Below are positions 43,033 to 52,035 of a stretch of 64,000 nt of DNA, piece by piece. Within the stretch, counting starts at the first letter, position 1; each line of letters starts with the position of its first letter. The DNA comes from Agrococcus jejuensis (GTDB lineage Bacteria > Actinomycetota > Actinomycetes > Actinomycetales > Microbacteriaceae): positions 1,011,925 through 1,075,924 of the forward strand of contig NZ_VEFR01000001.1 of the NCBI RefSeq assembly GCF_007679035.1, in the 5' to 3' direction. The notes below the pieces were generated by a model that was not told the DNA's origin, made no database searches, and saw only the letters and a list, made by a program, of their open reading frames with translations. The position numbers were made by a program, and so were the translations under genes.

Positions 43033-43779
43033 TCAGGCGGGCTCGTCGCCCTGCCGCTCCTGCTGCGCGCCCAGGATCGCGTCGGCGCGCGCCATGACGT
43101 CGAGCTGCGCCACGGAGTACAGCTCGAGCATCGTGCGCACGACCGTCGCCTGCATCTCGGCGGGACTGCGCGAGCCGTGCCCCATCGGGTCGGTGACCCA
43201 CGACCACCGCGCACGGATCTCGGCCAGGTAGGGCGCGAATCGCTCGGCGAGCGCCTGCCGGGTCGCCTCGTCGGCATCCTCGGGCAGGGCCTCGAGCTCC
43301 TCGTCGAGCGGCGTGCGACCGAGCTCGCCGATCATCTCCCGCATGCGCTGCATCCCCTCGTCGTCGTAGATCCGCGAGTACACGAGCATGAGCGCCCGGT
43401 CGGCTGCGCTCATCTGGCTCGCGACCTCGCTGAAGCCCTCCGGCAGGTCGGCAGGGGCACCGTGCTCGACGATCGACGCGACCTCGTCGCGCACGCGCTG
43501 CAGCCTGGCGATCTGCACCCCGAGCTCGTCGTCGAGCGCGCGCAGCGCATCCGTGCCGCTGCTCGGATCGTCGATCATGTCGCCGATGCGGGCGAGCGGG
43601 ATGCCGAGGTCGACGAGCCTGCGGATGCGCAGCAGGCGCAGCAGATGCGCGGCCCCGTACTGCTTGTAGCCGTTCATGCGCCGCTCCGGCTCGGGCAGCA
43701 GCCCGACCGAGTGGTAGTGCCGCACGGTCTTGAGGGTCGTGCCTGCGAGCTCCGCGAGCTCCCTCGTGCTCCACGCCAT
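43033..43779 (-). CDS. MerR family transcriptional regulator
   Basis: A 248-residue regulator. The N-terminal MerR winged helix-turn-helix (STRELAELAGTTLKTVRHYHSVGLLPEPERR, from residue 4) is followed by a dimerisation helix and a helical effector domain resembling the TipA-type group. No metal-binding cysteine cluster is present, so it more likely senses a drug or metabolite. It is divergent from the LtrA-like gene, 69 bp away, which it may control. Confidence 0.9.
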   Translation of the reverse strand: MAWSTRELAELAGTTLKTVRHYHSVGLLPEPERRMNGYKQYGAAHLLRLLRIRRLVDLGIPLARIGDMIDDPSSGTDALRALDDELGVQIARLQRVRDEVASIVEHGAPADLPEGFSEVASQMSAADRALMLVYSRIYDDEGMQRMREMIGELGRTPLDEELEALPEDADEATRQALAERFAPYLAEIRARWSWVTDPMGHGSRSPAEMQATVVRTMLELYSVAQLDVMARADAILGAQQERQGDEPA

Positions 43780-43848
43780 GCGCCCAGGCTGCCACGGCGG
43801 GCCGGGAACGGACTGCTCGTCGGTCGAGAGGTCTGCCATCATCGCGAC

Positions 43849-45042
43849 ATGGCGGATGCGCGGTTCGGGATGCGGCGCAACGTGCTGCGGCAGGACGGAT
43901 CGGGCGACCCCGATCGCGTGACGTTCATCGAGCTGTTCTTCGACCTGGTGTTCGTGTTCGCGCTGACGCAGCTCTCCGCGTACCTGTACGAGCACCAGGA
44001 CCTGCTCGGCGCGTTCGAGGGCGCGATCATGGTCTGCGCGCTGTGGTGGGTGTGGATCTCCACCACCTGGGTCACGAACTGGCTCGACCCGGAGCATCTG
44101 CCCGTGCGCGCCGCGGTCGTCGCGCTCGCGTTCGTCGCGTTCATCCTGAGCGTGTCGATCGCGGAGTCGTTCGGCGACCGGGCGTGGGCCTTCGCGATCG
44201 CCTACGTCGTGCTGCAGCTGGGCCGCACCGTCTTCATGGCGTGGGCGGCGTGGCGCCACGACCGCGAGCTCGCGGAGCTCGTGCTGCGGCTGCTCTTCTG
44301 GCTCGGCGTCGGCGCCGTCTTCTGGATCGCGGGCGCCCTGCTGCCGCTGCCCGCGCAGCTGCCGCTGTGGTGCGCGGCGCTCGTCGTCGACTACGTCTCG
44401 GCGAGCACCGGGTTCCGCACGCCTGGGCTCGGCGCGGCGCCCATCGAGCGCTGGGACCTGACCGGCCCGCACATCGCCGAGCGCGCAGCCCTGTTCGTGC
44501 TGATCGCCCTCGGCGAGTCGTTCCTCGTGACGGGGTTCGCGTTCGTGGCGAAGGAGACGAGCGTCGCATCCGTCGTCACGATGATCAGCGCGTTCGTCGC
44601 GGCCGCTGCGATGTGGTGGATCTACTTCGACCATGGCGAGCGGATGGGCTCGGAGGCGATCGCACGATCGAAGGCCCCCGGCCGGCTCGCGCGCACCGCG
44701 TACACCTACGTGCACCTCGCGGTGATCGCCGGCATCGTGGTGATGAGCGTCGCCGACAAGGAGATGCTGTCGCATCCCGACGAGGCTGGGCTCGCGGGAA
44801 CGCTCGCGATCCTCGGCGGCCCGGCCCTGTTCCTCGTCGGCACCGTGCTGTTCCGGTACGTGCTCGAGCACCGCTGGCTGCCGACGCAGCTCGCGGGGAT
44901 CGGCGCGCTCGCCGCCGCCGGCGCCCTGGCGCCGTTCGTGCCGCCGGTGGCGCTCGGCGTGGTCGCGACCCTCATCCTCGTCGCGGTCGGTGCCGCAGAG
45001 TCGATCGTGCGCATCCGAGAGGGTCGGCGCAGCGGCGGATGA
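43849..45042 (+). CDS. LtrA family (low temperature requirement A) membrane protein
   Basis: A 397-residue protein with about 10-12 membrane segments. It has the LtrA hallmarks: TFIELFFDLVFVFALTQLS (about residues 25-43), WWVWISTTWVTNWLDPE near 66-82, and HIAERAALFVLIALGESFL near 205-223. The family was named from a Listeria mutant unable to grow in the cold; the molecular function is not established. No clear ribosome site or TAnnnT box precedes the ATG. Confidence 0.9.
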   Translation: MADARFGMRRNVLRQDGSGDPDRVTFIELFFDLVFVFALTQLSAYLYEHQDLLGAFEGAIMVCALWWVWISTTWVTNWLDPEHLPVRAAVVALAFVAFILSVSIAESFGDRAWAFAIAYVVLQLGRTVFMAWAAWRHDRELAELVLRLLFWLGVGAVFWIAGALLPLPAQLPLWCAALVVDYVSASTGFRTPGLGAAPIERWDLTGPHIAERAALFVLIALGESFLVTGFAFVAKETSVASVVTMISAFVAAAAMWWIYFDHGERMGSEAIARSKAPGRLARTAYTYVHLAVIAGIVVMSVADKEMLSHPDEAGLAGTLAILGGPALFLVGTVLFRYVLEHRWLPTQLAGIGALAAAGALAPFVPPVALGVVATLILVAVGAAESIVRIREGRRSGG

Positions 45043-45091
45043 CCTCGGGCACGGTGGCGACCGCGCTCCGCGCGCAGCCGCGCCGTGCTCG

Positions 45092-45775
45092 CTAGCGGCG
45101 GCCGCCACCCAGCAGGCCACCCAGCAGGTCGCCGAGGACGTTCCCACCGGCCTGCTGCTGCCCTCCGCCGCCACCACCCAGGATGCCGCCGAGCAGGTCG
45201 CCGAGCCCGCCGCCGCCCGACTGCCGCTGCTGCGCCTGTGGCGAGGGCGACGGCGTCCGGCCGCTCGTCGTCGGCAGCGTGCCGCCAGCACCGCCACCCG
45301 AGTTCGCGAACGGGTTGTCGCGGCGCGTCGGCAGCGCCGCGCCACCGCCCGAGGGCTGGGTCGGCGCCTGCCCGCCGCCCGAGAAGAGCCGCTGCGCGAG
45401 CCACGCGAGCACGATCGGCGCGACGATCGGCAGGATCCTCCGCACGATGTCGCCCATCGCGCCGCCGCCGCTCGCGCCACCGAGGGCCGCCGCGACCTGA
45501 TCGGCCTGCCCGCCGAACACGTTCTGCACGATGCGCTCGCCGTCGTCGGGGTCGACGTCGCCACCGAGGCGAGCGTCGAGCGCGCCGGCATGCTGGCCGA
45601 GCGCCCGCTCGAGCGACGCCGCGCCGGCCTCGTCCTGCGCGTTCGCCTGCATCCCGCCGACGAGCGCGGGCAGCACCGACTGGATCGCGCGCCGCGCATC
45701 CGCCTCGTCGACGCCGGCCTGCCGCGCGATCCGCGCGACGGGCAGCTGGGCCATGAGCTCCTGGATCTCGGACAC
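45092..45775 (-). CDS. DUF937 domain protein with Gly/Gln-rich tail
   Basis: A 227-residue protein. Residues ~1-120 match DUF937: helical, with VDEADARRAIQSVLPALVGGMQANAQ near 22-47 and a short hydrophobic segment (LPIVAPIVLAWLAQRLF). Residues ~130-227 are low complexity, with repeated GGG, Pro/Ser/Gln runs and LGDLLGGxLGGG twice near the end. Function unknown. GTG start behind a GAGAGGTGG ribosome site. Confidence 0.82.
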   Translation of the reverse strand: MSEIQELMAQLPVARIARQAGVDEADARRAIQSVLPALVGGMQANAQDEAGAASLERALGQHAGALDARLGGDVDPDDGERIVQNVFGGQADQVAAALGGASGGGAMGDIVRRILPIVAPIVLAWLAQRLFSGGGQAPTQPSGGGAALPTRRDNPFANSGGGAGGTLPTTSGRTPSPSPQAQQRQSGGGGLGDLLGGILGGGGGGQQQAGGNVLGDLLGGLLGGGRR

Positions 45776-45895
45776 GAATCGCCACCTCTCCGCGCCGGGC
45801 TGCTCAGCCCTGAGCGCGCGGCCAGGCTACGCCCGTCTCGTGCGACGCGACCGTGCCCGTGCCCGTGCGTGGTGGATCTGTGGTCGAGTGGACGC

Positions 45896-47161
45896 ATGCG
45901 CTCACCGCTGTCCGACTACCTGACCGAGGTCCTCGAGGCCTGCTCCGATGAGGATGACGGCGAGACGGCCTCCTACATCCCCGAGCTCGCCGACGCCGAC
46001 CCGGATCGGCTGGCACTCGCGCTCGCCACCCCCGACGGCACGCGCTACGCCGTCGGCGACGCCGAGCTGCGCTTCTCGATCCAGTCGATCTCGAAGCCGT
46101 TCGCATATGCCCTCGCGCTCGTCGACCACGGCCTCGACGCCGTGCTCGAGCACGTGGGCGTCGAGCCCTCGGGCGAGGCGTTCAACGAGATCTCGCTCGA
46201 TCCCACGACGAACCGACCGCTGAACCCCATGATCAACGCGGGCGCGATCACGGTGCACTCGCTGCTCTCCGACGAGCGCGTCGCCTCCGGCTTCGCGGCC
46301 TTCGCCGGTCGCGAGCTCGAGGTCGACGACGAGGTCTTCGCCTCCGAGCTCGAGACGGCCGACCGCAACCACGCCATCGCGTACATGCTGCGCAACCACG
46401 GCATCATCGACGCCGACCCTCACGCGGTCGTCGAGGGCTACACGCGGCAGTGCTCGTTGCTCGTCGACGTCGGCGACCTCGCCGTCATGGCCGCGACGCT
46501 CGCGAACGCGGGCACGCATCCGGTGACGGGCGAGCAGGTCGTGCCGCGATGGGTCGCGAGGCAGGCGCTCTCGGTCATGACGACGTGCGGCATGTACGAC
46601 GCGGCAGGCGACTGGTTCACGCTCGTCGGCATCCCCGCGAAGTCGGGCGTCTCGGGCGGCGTCATCGGAGCGCTGCCCGGCAAGGGCGGCTTCGCGGCGT
46701 TCTCCCCGCGCCTCGACGCGCACGGCAACTCCACGCGGGGCGTGCGCATCTTCGAGCGCCTGTCCGGCGACATGGCGATGCACCTCATGGAGGTGCCGCC
46801 CGCGGCTCGTCCGCTGACGCACGGGCACGCGGCGAAGGACGGCGACGGCGACGGCGACACGGACTCGATCTACGAGCTGCAGGGCGCGGTCGACTTCATC
46901 GGCATGGAGCGGCTGCTCACCGAGCTCGAGAAGGAGGACGAGGGCGAGCGGGAGATCGTGCTCGACCTCGCCCGCGTGCACGAGGTGCGCGACGTCGGCC
47001 GCCGCATGCTCCTCGAGGGTGCCCGGCGCCTCGCCCTCGACGGCCACTCCGTGACCTTCGTCGATCCCGACGACATGCTGGAGACGGGCGACGCCGGCGT
47101 GATCGACGTCGGCGACGGCCCCGAGGCGCAGGTGGTGCGCGAGCGCGACTCCCGGCCCTGA
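45896..47161 (+). CDS. glsA: Glutaminase A with C-terminal STAS domain
   Basis: A beta-lactamase-fold glutaminase that converts glutamine to glutamate and ammonia. The catalytic Ser64 and Lys67 sit in SIQSISKPF, at the same numbering as E. coli YbaS. NPMINAGAI near 110 and GIPAKSGVSGGVIG near 245 complete the active site. The usual enzyme is about 308 residues; this one is 421, and the added residues (~325-421) resemble a STAS domain (IVLDLARVHEVRDVGRRMLLEGARRL). STAS domains bind nucleotides or regulate partners, so the tail may control activity or location. Confidence 0.93.
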   Translation: MRSPLSDYLTEVLEACSDEDDGETASYIPELADADPDRLALALATPDGTRYAVGDAELRFSIQSISKPFAYALALVDHGLDAVLEHVGVEPSGEAFNEISLDPTTNRPLNPMINAGAITVHSLLSDERVASGFAAFAGRELEVDDEVFASELETADRNHAIAYMLRNHGIIDADPHAVVEGYTRQCSLLVDVGDLAVMAATLANAGTHPVTGEQVVPRWVARQALSVMTTCGMYDAAGDWFTLVGIPAKSGVSGGVIGALPGKGGFAAFSPRLDAHGNSTRGVRIFERLSGDMAMHLMEVPPAARPLTHGHAAKDGDGDGDTDSIYELQGAVDFIGMERLLTELEKEDEGEREIVLDLARVHEVRDVGRRMLLEGARRLALDGHSVTFVDPDDMLETGDAGVIDVGDGPEAQVVRERDSRP

Positions 47162-47191
47162 CGCCCGAGGCCGCGCGGCATCGAGGCGAGG

Positions 47192-48184
47192 CTAGACGAG
47201 CTGCACGATCGCGAGCGCGGTCGCCGCGATGCCCGTGGATGCGCCGACCGCCACGAGCACGCCGCGCCAGTCCTGCCGCACGAGGTCGACGATGCGCACG
47301 CGCGAGAGCAGGCCGACGAGCGCGGAGGCGAGCAGCAGCTGCTGCACGAAGCCGACGACGTCGAGCACCGCGTCGGGCAGCGGCACGAGCGCGCGCACGG
47401 CGACCGCCACGAGGAAGCCGACGACGAAGAGCGGCACGATCGGCGGGCGCTCCCCCGCGCCGTCGCCCGACCGGCGGCGCTGCGCCGCGACGAGCGCGGT
47501 CATGGGCGCGAGCGTGACGACGCGCACGAGCTTGACGACGACGGCGAGCGCCAGGGCGCCCGGGCCGGCGATGGCTGCCGTCGCCACCACCTGGCCCACG
47601 TCGTGCACGCTCGCGCCCGTCCACGCGCCGAACGCCGCGTCGTCGAGGCCGAGCGGCACGCGCAGCAGCGGCAGCACGCCGATCGCAGCCGTGCCGCACA
47701 GGGTCACGAGCGCCACCGGCGTCGCCTGGTCGCGCTCCGACGCGCCACGCGCCTGCGCGACGGCACCGATGGCCGAGGCGCCGCAGATCGAGAAGCCCGC
47801 CGCCATGAGCACCCGCTGATCCGCCGACATCCCCGCGAGGCGCGCGAGCGACCAGGTGAGCGCGAACGCCACGCCCACGAGCGCCACGACCGCGACGATG
47901 AGCACGGGGCCGAGCGCCACGACGTCGGCCACGACCACCTGCAGCCCCAGCAGCACGATCCCCGCACGCATGAGCGTGCGGCCCGCGACCTTCGCGCCCG
48001 GCACGAGCCGCGCATCCGCCGCGAGCGGCGTCTGCCCCAGCGCGAGGCCGAGCAGCACCGACAGCGTGAGCCATGGCACGTCGACGCCGGCGGCGAGCAG
48101 GGCGTGGTGGATGCCGAGGCCCGCGAGCGCGATGCCGACGCACGCGGCGACGCCGGCGAGCGCCGACCGCGGCACGAGCGCCAC
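47192..48184 (-). CDS. YeiH family putative sulfate exporter
   Basis: A 330-residue membrane protein with about ten helices, of the family long annotated as conserved hypothetical 698/YeiH. Signatures are TLSVLLGLALGQ near 40-51, AGIVLLGLQVV near 74-84, and MAAGFSICGASAIGAVAQ (about 127-144). Members are called putative sulfate exporters on limited evidence. GTG 48184 is chosen; it follows the FAH gene stop by 8 nt, so the two are probably co-transcribed. Confidence 0.88.
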   Translation of the reverse strand: MALVPRSALAGVAACVGIALAGLGIHHALLAAGVDVPWLTLSVLLGLALGQTPLAADARLVPGAKVAGRTLMRAGIVLLGLQVVVADVVALGPVLIVAVVALVGVAFALTWSLARLAGMSADQRVLMAAGFSICGASAIGAVAQARGASERDQATPVALVTLCGTAAIGVLPLLRVPLGLDDAAFGAWTGASVHDVGQVVATAAIAGPGALALAVVVKLVRVVTLAPMTALVAAQRRRSGDGAGERPPIVPLFVVGFLVAVAVRALVPLPDAVLDVVGFVQQLLLASALVGLLSRVRIVDLVRQDWRGVLVAVGASTGIAATALAIVQLV

Positions 48185-48192
48185 GGGGCGGG

Positions 48193-48957
48193 TCAGCCCT
48201 GCACGACGGGGTTGCGCAGCGTGCCGAGCCCCGCGATCGACACCTCGACGGTCTGCCCGGCCGCCATGGGTCCGACGCCCGCGGGCGTGCCCGTGAGGAT
48301 GACGTCGCCGGGCAGCAGCGTCATGGCCGCCGAGACGTGCTCGACGAGCGTCGGGATGTCGAAGATGAGGTCCTTCGTCGAGCCCGACTGCTTGGTCTCG
48401 CCATCGAGCCGCGTCTCGACGAGCACGTCGGCGACGTCGAGGTCGGTCTCGATGCCCGGCCCGAGCGGGCAGAACGTGTCGAAGCCCTTCGCTCGCCACC
48501 ACTGCCCGTCGGACTGCTGCAGGTCGCGCGCCGTCACGTCGTTCGCGATCGTCCAGCCGAACACGTGGTCGAGCGCATCCGCCTTGGCCACGCGTCGCGT
48601 GACGCGGCCGACGACGAGCGCGAGCTCGCCCTCGAAGTGCACGTTCGACGACTCCGGCGGCAGCACGATGGGGTCGCCCGGGCCGATCACCGAGGTGTTC
48701 GGCTTCAGGAACACGAGCGGCGACTCGGGCACGTCGTTGCCGAGCTCGGCGGCGTGCGCCGCGTAGTTGCGGCCGATGCCGACGACCTTCGACCGCGGGA
48801 TCACGGGCGCGAGCAGCTGCACCTTCGACAGCGGGATGCGCTCCCCCGTCGTGTCGAAGCCCGCGAACAGCGGGTCGCCGGCGAGCACGACGACGTCGGT
48901 CTCGTCGACGACGCCGAAGACGATGCGGCCGTCGTGGCTGGCGCGGACGATCCGCAT
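48193..48957 (-). CDS. Fumarylacetoacetate hydrolase family protein
   Basis: A 254-residue FAH-fold enzyme. Metal-binding acids are in HFEGELALVVG (about residues 107-117) and the Asp of IANDVTARDLQ near 138; GIGRNYAAHAAELGN (about 61-75) and DVILTGTPAGVG near 219 are family motifs. Related enzymes act as acylpyruvase or oxaloacetate decarboxylase. It lies directly after ilvE, its ATG overlapping the ilvE stop. The association with gltX and ilvE is common in actinobacteria, so a housekeeping role is likely. Confidence 0.92.
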   Translation of the reverse strand: MRIVRASHDGRIVFGVVDETDVVVLAGDPLFAGFDTTGERIPLSKVQLLAPVIPRSKVVGIGRNYAAHAAELGNDVPESPLVFLKPNTSVIGPGDPIVLPPESSNVHFEGELALVVGRVTRRVAKADALDHVFGWTIANDVTARDLQQSDGQWWRAKGFDTFCPLGPGIETDLDVADVLVETRLDGETKQSGSTKDLIFDIPTLVEHVSAAMTLLPGDVILTGTPAGVGPMAAGQTVEVSIAGLGTLRNPVVQG

Positions 48958-50054
48958 CAGCGCGCCCCGGTGAGCTGCGTCATCCAGCCGCGCGTGTCCT
49001 CGGCGCGGCCGTACTGCAGGTCGGTGAGCGCCGCGCGCAGCGTCATCGTCACCGGGCCCGCGGGCGCCTCGGCGTCGCCGAACGCATCCGCCTCGTCCTT
49101 CGCCTTGATGGCGCCGATGGGCGTGATGACGGCGGCGGTGCCGCAGGCGAACGCCTCCACGATCTCGCCGGAGGCGACGCCGTCGCGCCACTCGGCGAGC
49201 GTCACGGTGCGGTGCTCGACCGTGTGCCCCAGGTCGCGCGCGATCTCGAGCAGCGAGTTGCGGGTGATGCCGTCGAGGATCGACTCCGACTTCGGCGTCA
49301 CGAGCGTGCCGTCGGCCTTCACGAGCACGACGTTCATGCCGCCGAGCTCCTCGAGGTTCGCGTCGCCCGACTCGTCGAGGAACAGCACCTGCGCGCAGCC
49401 GTTCGCGAACGCCTCCTGCGTCGGCAGCAGGCTCGCGGCGTAGTTGCCGCCGCACTTCGCGGCGCCCGTGCCGCCCTTGCCCGCACGTGCGTACTCGCGC
49501 GACAGCCAGATCGACACGGGCTTCACGCCGGCCGGGAAGTACGGGCCCGCGGGGCTCGCGATGACCGAGTACAGCACCGTCTGCGCGGCGCGCACGCCGA
49601 GGAAGACCTCGTTGGCGATCATGAACGGTCGCAGGTACAGCGAGTCCTCGCCGCCCGACGGCACCCACGCCTCGTCGATGCCCACGAGCTGCACGAGCGA
49701 CTCCACGAAGTCCTCGGTCGGCAGCTGCGGCAGCGCGAGGCGCTGGGCCGAGCGCTGCATGCGCGCGGCGTTCTGGTCGGGGCGGAACGTCCACACCGAG
49801 CCGTCCTCGCGGCGGTACGCCTTGAGGCCCTCGAAGATCTCCTGGCCGTAGTGCAGCACGGCGGAGGCCGGATCGACCGCGAAGGGGCCGTACGGCTGGA
49901 TGCGCGCGTCGTGCCAGCCGTCCTCGACCGTCCAGTCGATGACGGCCATGTGGTCGGTGAAGTGCTTGCCGAACCCGGGGGCGGCGAGCACGGCGGCGCG
50001 CTCGGCCTCGGTCTTCGGGCTGGCGGATGCGGTGGTCGTGAACTGCAGGGCCAT
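48957..50054 (-). CDS. ilvE: Branched-chain amino acid aminotransferase
   Basis: A 365-residue class IV PLP aminotransferase that interconverts branched-chain 2-oxo acids and Val, Leu or Ile. The PLP lysine lies in GTGAAKCGGNYAASL (near residue 200). VLFLDESGDANLEELGGMN near 222-240 is the class IV signature. Length fits the actinobacterial type. AAGGAG precedes the ATG. leuB lies upstream by 9 nt and the FAH gene overlaps downstream: one operon. Confidence 0.96.
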   Translation of the reverse strand: MALQFTTTASASPKTEAERAAVLAAPGFGKHFTDHMAVIDWTVEDGWHDARIQPYGPFAVDPASAVLHYGQEIFEGLKAYRREDGSVWTFRPDQNAARMQRSAQRLALPQLPTEDFVESLVQLVGIDEAWVPSGGEDSLYLRPFMIANEVFLGVRAAQTVLYSVIASPAGPYFPAGVKPVSIWLSREYARAGKGGTGAAKCGGNYAASLLPTQEAFANGCAQVLFLDESGDANLEELGGMNVVLVKADGTLVTPKSESILDGITRNSLLEIARDLGHTVEHRTVTLAEWRDGVASGEIVEAFACGTAAVITPIGAIKAKDEADAFGDAEAPAGPVTMTLRAALTDLQYGRAEDTRGWMTQLTGAR

Positions 50055-50063
50055 GGTGGCTCC

Positions 50064-51110
50064 TTACGCTGCTGCGACGAGGGCGGCGATGCGGTCGCCG
50101 GTCGCGGAGGTGGTGGTGGATGCCGGGCGGCTCGCGACGTCCTGGTCGACGGCGTCGCGGATGCGCCTCGCGGCGTCGGCGTAGCCCTGGTGCTCTGCGA
50201 GCAGGGCTGCCGACAGGATCGCCGCGGTGGGATCGGCCGTGCCGGTGCCCGCGATGTCGGGCGCGGAGCCGTGCACGGGCTCGAACATGCTCGGGAAGGT
50301 GCCGTCGGGGTTGATGTTCCCCGAGGCTGCGAGCCCGATGCCGCCGGCGATCGCGCCGGCGAGGTCGGTGAGGATGTCGCCGAACAGGTTGTCGGTGACG
50401 ATGACGTCGAAGCGGCTGGGCCGGTCGACGAGGAAGATCGTGGCGGCGTCGACGTGCAGGTAGTCGACGGCCACGTCGGGGTGCTCGGCGGCGACGGCGT
50501 CGGTGATGCGACGCCACAGGCCTCCGGAGTGCACGAGCACGTTGGTCTTGTGCACGAGCGTGACGCGCTTGGACCGGGTCTCGGCGAGTTCGAACGCGAA
50601 GCGCACGACGCGCTCGACGCCGTACGCGGTGTTGACGCTCGTCTCGTTCGCGATCTCGTGCGGCGTGCCGACGCGGATCGACCCGCCATTGCCCACGTAC
50701 GGGCCCTCGGTGCCCTCGCGCACGACGACGAAGTCGACGTCGCCGGGATCGCGCAGCGGGCTCTCGACCGCGGGGTGCACGACCGTGGGGCGCAGGTTGA
50801 CGTAGTGGTCGAACGCGAAGCGCAGCCGCAGCAGCAGCCCGCGCTCGATGATGCCGCCCGCGAGCCGCGGATCGGTGGGATCGCCACCGACGGCGCCCAG
50901 GAGGATCGCATCGTGCGTCGCGATCTTGGCCATCGTGTCCTCGGTGAGGATCTCACCGGTCTCGAGGTAGTGGGCCGCGCCGAGCGCGAACTCCGTCTCG
51001 ACGAGGTCGACGGTGCCAGCGAGCGCAGCGCGCAGCACCTTCCTCGCCTCGCCCGTGACCTCGGGTCCGATGCCATCGCCGCCGATGACGGCGAGCTGCA
51101 GCTGCTCCAC
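50064..51110 (-). CDS. leuB: 3-isopropylmalate dehydrogenase
   Basis: A 348-residue NAD-dependent decarboxylating dehydrogenase of leucine biosynthesis. It has the N-terminal [15 protein letters not shown] (residues 8-22), the substrate-binding [14 protein letters not shown] near 92-105, [12 protein letters not shown] near 127, and the metal/NAD motif [22 protein letters not shown] near 223-244. GTG 51110 is chosen since a GGAGGT ribosome site sits just upstream. It leads the leuB-ilvE-FAH operon. Confidence 0.96.
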   Translation of the reverse strand: MEQLQLAVIGGDGIGPEVTGEARKVLRAALAGTVDLVETEFALGAAHYLETGEILTEDTMAKIATHDAILLGAVGGDPTDPRLAGGIIERGLLLRLRFAFDHYVNLRPTVVHPAVESPLRDPGDVDFVVVREGTEGPYVGNGGSIRVGTPHEIANETSVNTAYGVERVVRFAFELAETRSKRVTLVHKTNVLVHSGGLWRRITDAVAAEHPDVAVDYLHVDAATIFLVDRPSRFDVIVTDNLFGDILTDLAGAIAGGIGLAASGNINPDGTFPSMFEPVHGSAPDIAGTGTADPTAAILSAALLAEHQGYADAARRIRDAVDQDVASRPASTTTSATGDRIAALVAAA

Positions 51111-51307
51111 ACGTACCTCCCGACCTCCGACCCTATCGGCGGCGTGCGCCTGCGCGAGCACGCCGCCCGGCGACGAGTGGCGGTGAGGGAAGCACAGCGA
51201 TGCGGCGGTGTCCAGGGCCGGACTCGCGCGCCAGGCTCGGGCTACCGTCGGGCGACGATCGTCGAGCGCTCCCCCATCCCCAGCTCGACGAGAATGGAGA
51301 GTCGCTC

Positions 51308-51562
51308 ATGCTCGGATTCGGAATCTTCCTGCTCGCCGTCGGCGCGATCGTCGCCTTCGCCGTCCCCGGCCTCTGGCAGGTCCCCGGCGTCGACTGGATG
51401 CTCATCGGCTACATCCTGCTCGGCGCCGGACTGCTCGTGACCATCGCCGGTGCCGTGCAGATGGCTCGCCGCAGCGGCTCGCGCACCGTGCGCTCGACGA
51501 GCGTCGACCCCGGCACGGGGACCCGGGTCGACCGCGTCGAGCGCCGCGACGACATCGTCTGA
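51308..51562 (+). CDS. Small two-helix membrane protein (DUF6458-like)
   Basis: An 84-residue protein with two membrane helices (about residues 3-20 and 29-49) separated by a short WQVPGVDW turn, and a polar basic C-terminus. The pattern GFGIFLLAVGAIVAFAV...VDWMLIGYILLGAG is like the actinobacterial DUF6458 family, whose function is unknown. GGAG lies before the ATG. Its stop overlaps the start of the VOC gene. Confidence 0.82.
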   Translation: MLGFGIFLLAVGAIVAFAVPGLWQVPGVDWMLIGYILLGAGLLVTIAGAVQMARRSGSRTVRSTSVDPGTGTRVDRVERRDDIV

Positions 51563-51975
51563 TGGCGTCGAGCGTGGAGCGTGCGGCGCCGACCATCGGC
51601 GGCGTGCACCACGTCGCCATCACCGTGCGCGACCTCGACGCGAGCGTCGCCTTCTACGAGCGACTGCTCGGCGCACCACCGGCCGCATCGCTCGAGGGCG
51701 ACGGCCTGCGACGCAGGCTGTTCGCCCTGCCGGGCGGCACGAACCTGGGGCTCACGCAGCACGACGTGCCGCCCGACGACGACTTCAGCCCCTTCCGCCC
51801 CGGCCTCGACCACCTCGGACTCGGTGTCGAGTCGCGCGACGAGCTCGTGCGGTGGGTGCACCACCTCGATGCGGAGGGCATCGCCCACGACGGCATCGTC
51901 GACGTCGAGTACGGCTCGGCGCTGAGCATCAAGGACCCCGACGGGGTCGCGCTCGAGCTGTTCGTCGGAGCCTGA
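51562..51975 (+). CDS. VOC (glyoxalase/bleomycin resistance) family protein
   Basis: A 137-residue single-repeat vicinal oxygen chelate protein. Two beta-alpha-beta modules are visible: GGVHHVAITVRDLDASVAFYERLLG (from residue 13) and GLDHLGLGVESRDELVRW (from 77), ending in KDPDGVALELF, where the Glu is a usual metal ligand. Members include glyoxalases, dioxygenases and drug-binding proteins; the substrate is unknown. Its ATG overlaps the DUF6458 stop, so they share a transcript. Confidence 0.88.
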   Translation: MASSVERAAPTIGGVHHVAITVRDLDASVAFYERLLGAPPAASLEGDGLRRRLFALPGGTNLGLTQHDVPPDDDFSPFRPGLDHLGLGVESRDELVRWVHHLDAEGIAHDGIVDVEYGSALSIKDPDGVALELFVGA

Positions 51976-51995
51976 CGCCGACGCAGGCGACCGAT

Positions 51996-52035
51996 CGACG
52001 ACGCCCCGCGGCACGCATGCCGCGGGGCGTCGTCG
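51996..52035. terminator. Perfect 18-bp bidirectional terminator hairpin
   Basis: Arms 51996-52013 and 52018-52035 are exact complements around CGCA. The right arm abuts the stop codon of the convergent MFS gene. It can end both the VOC and MFS transcripts. Confidence 0.85.

Noticed and set aside
50055..51307. Leader-peptide attenuator or riboswitch before leuB or ilvE
   Set aside because: The upstream stretches are short, hold ordinary ribosome sites and show no run of Leu, Val or Ile codons or riboswitch-like structure.
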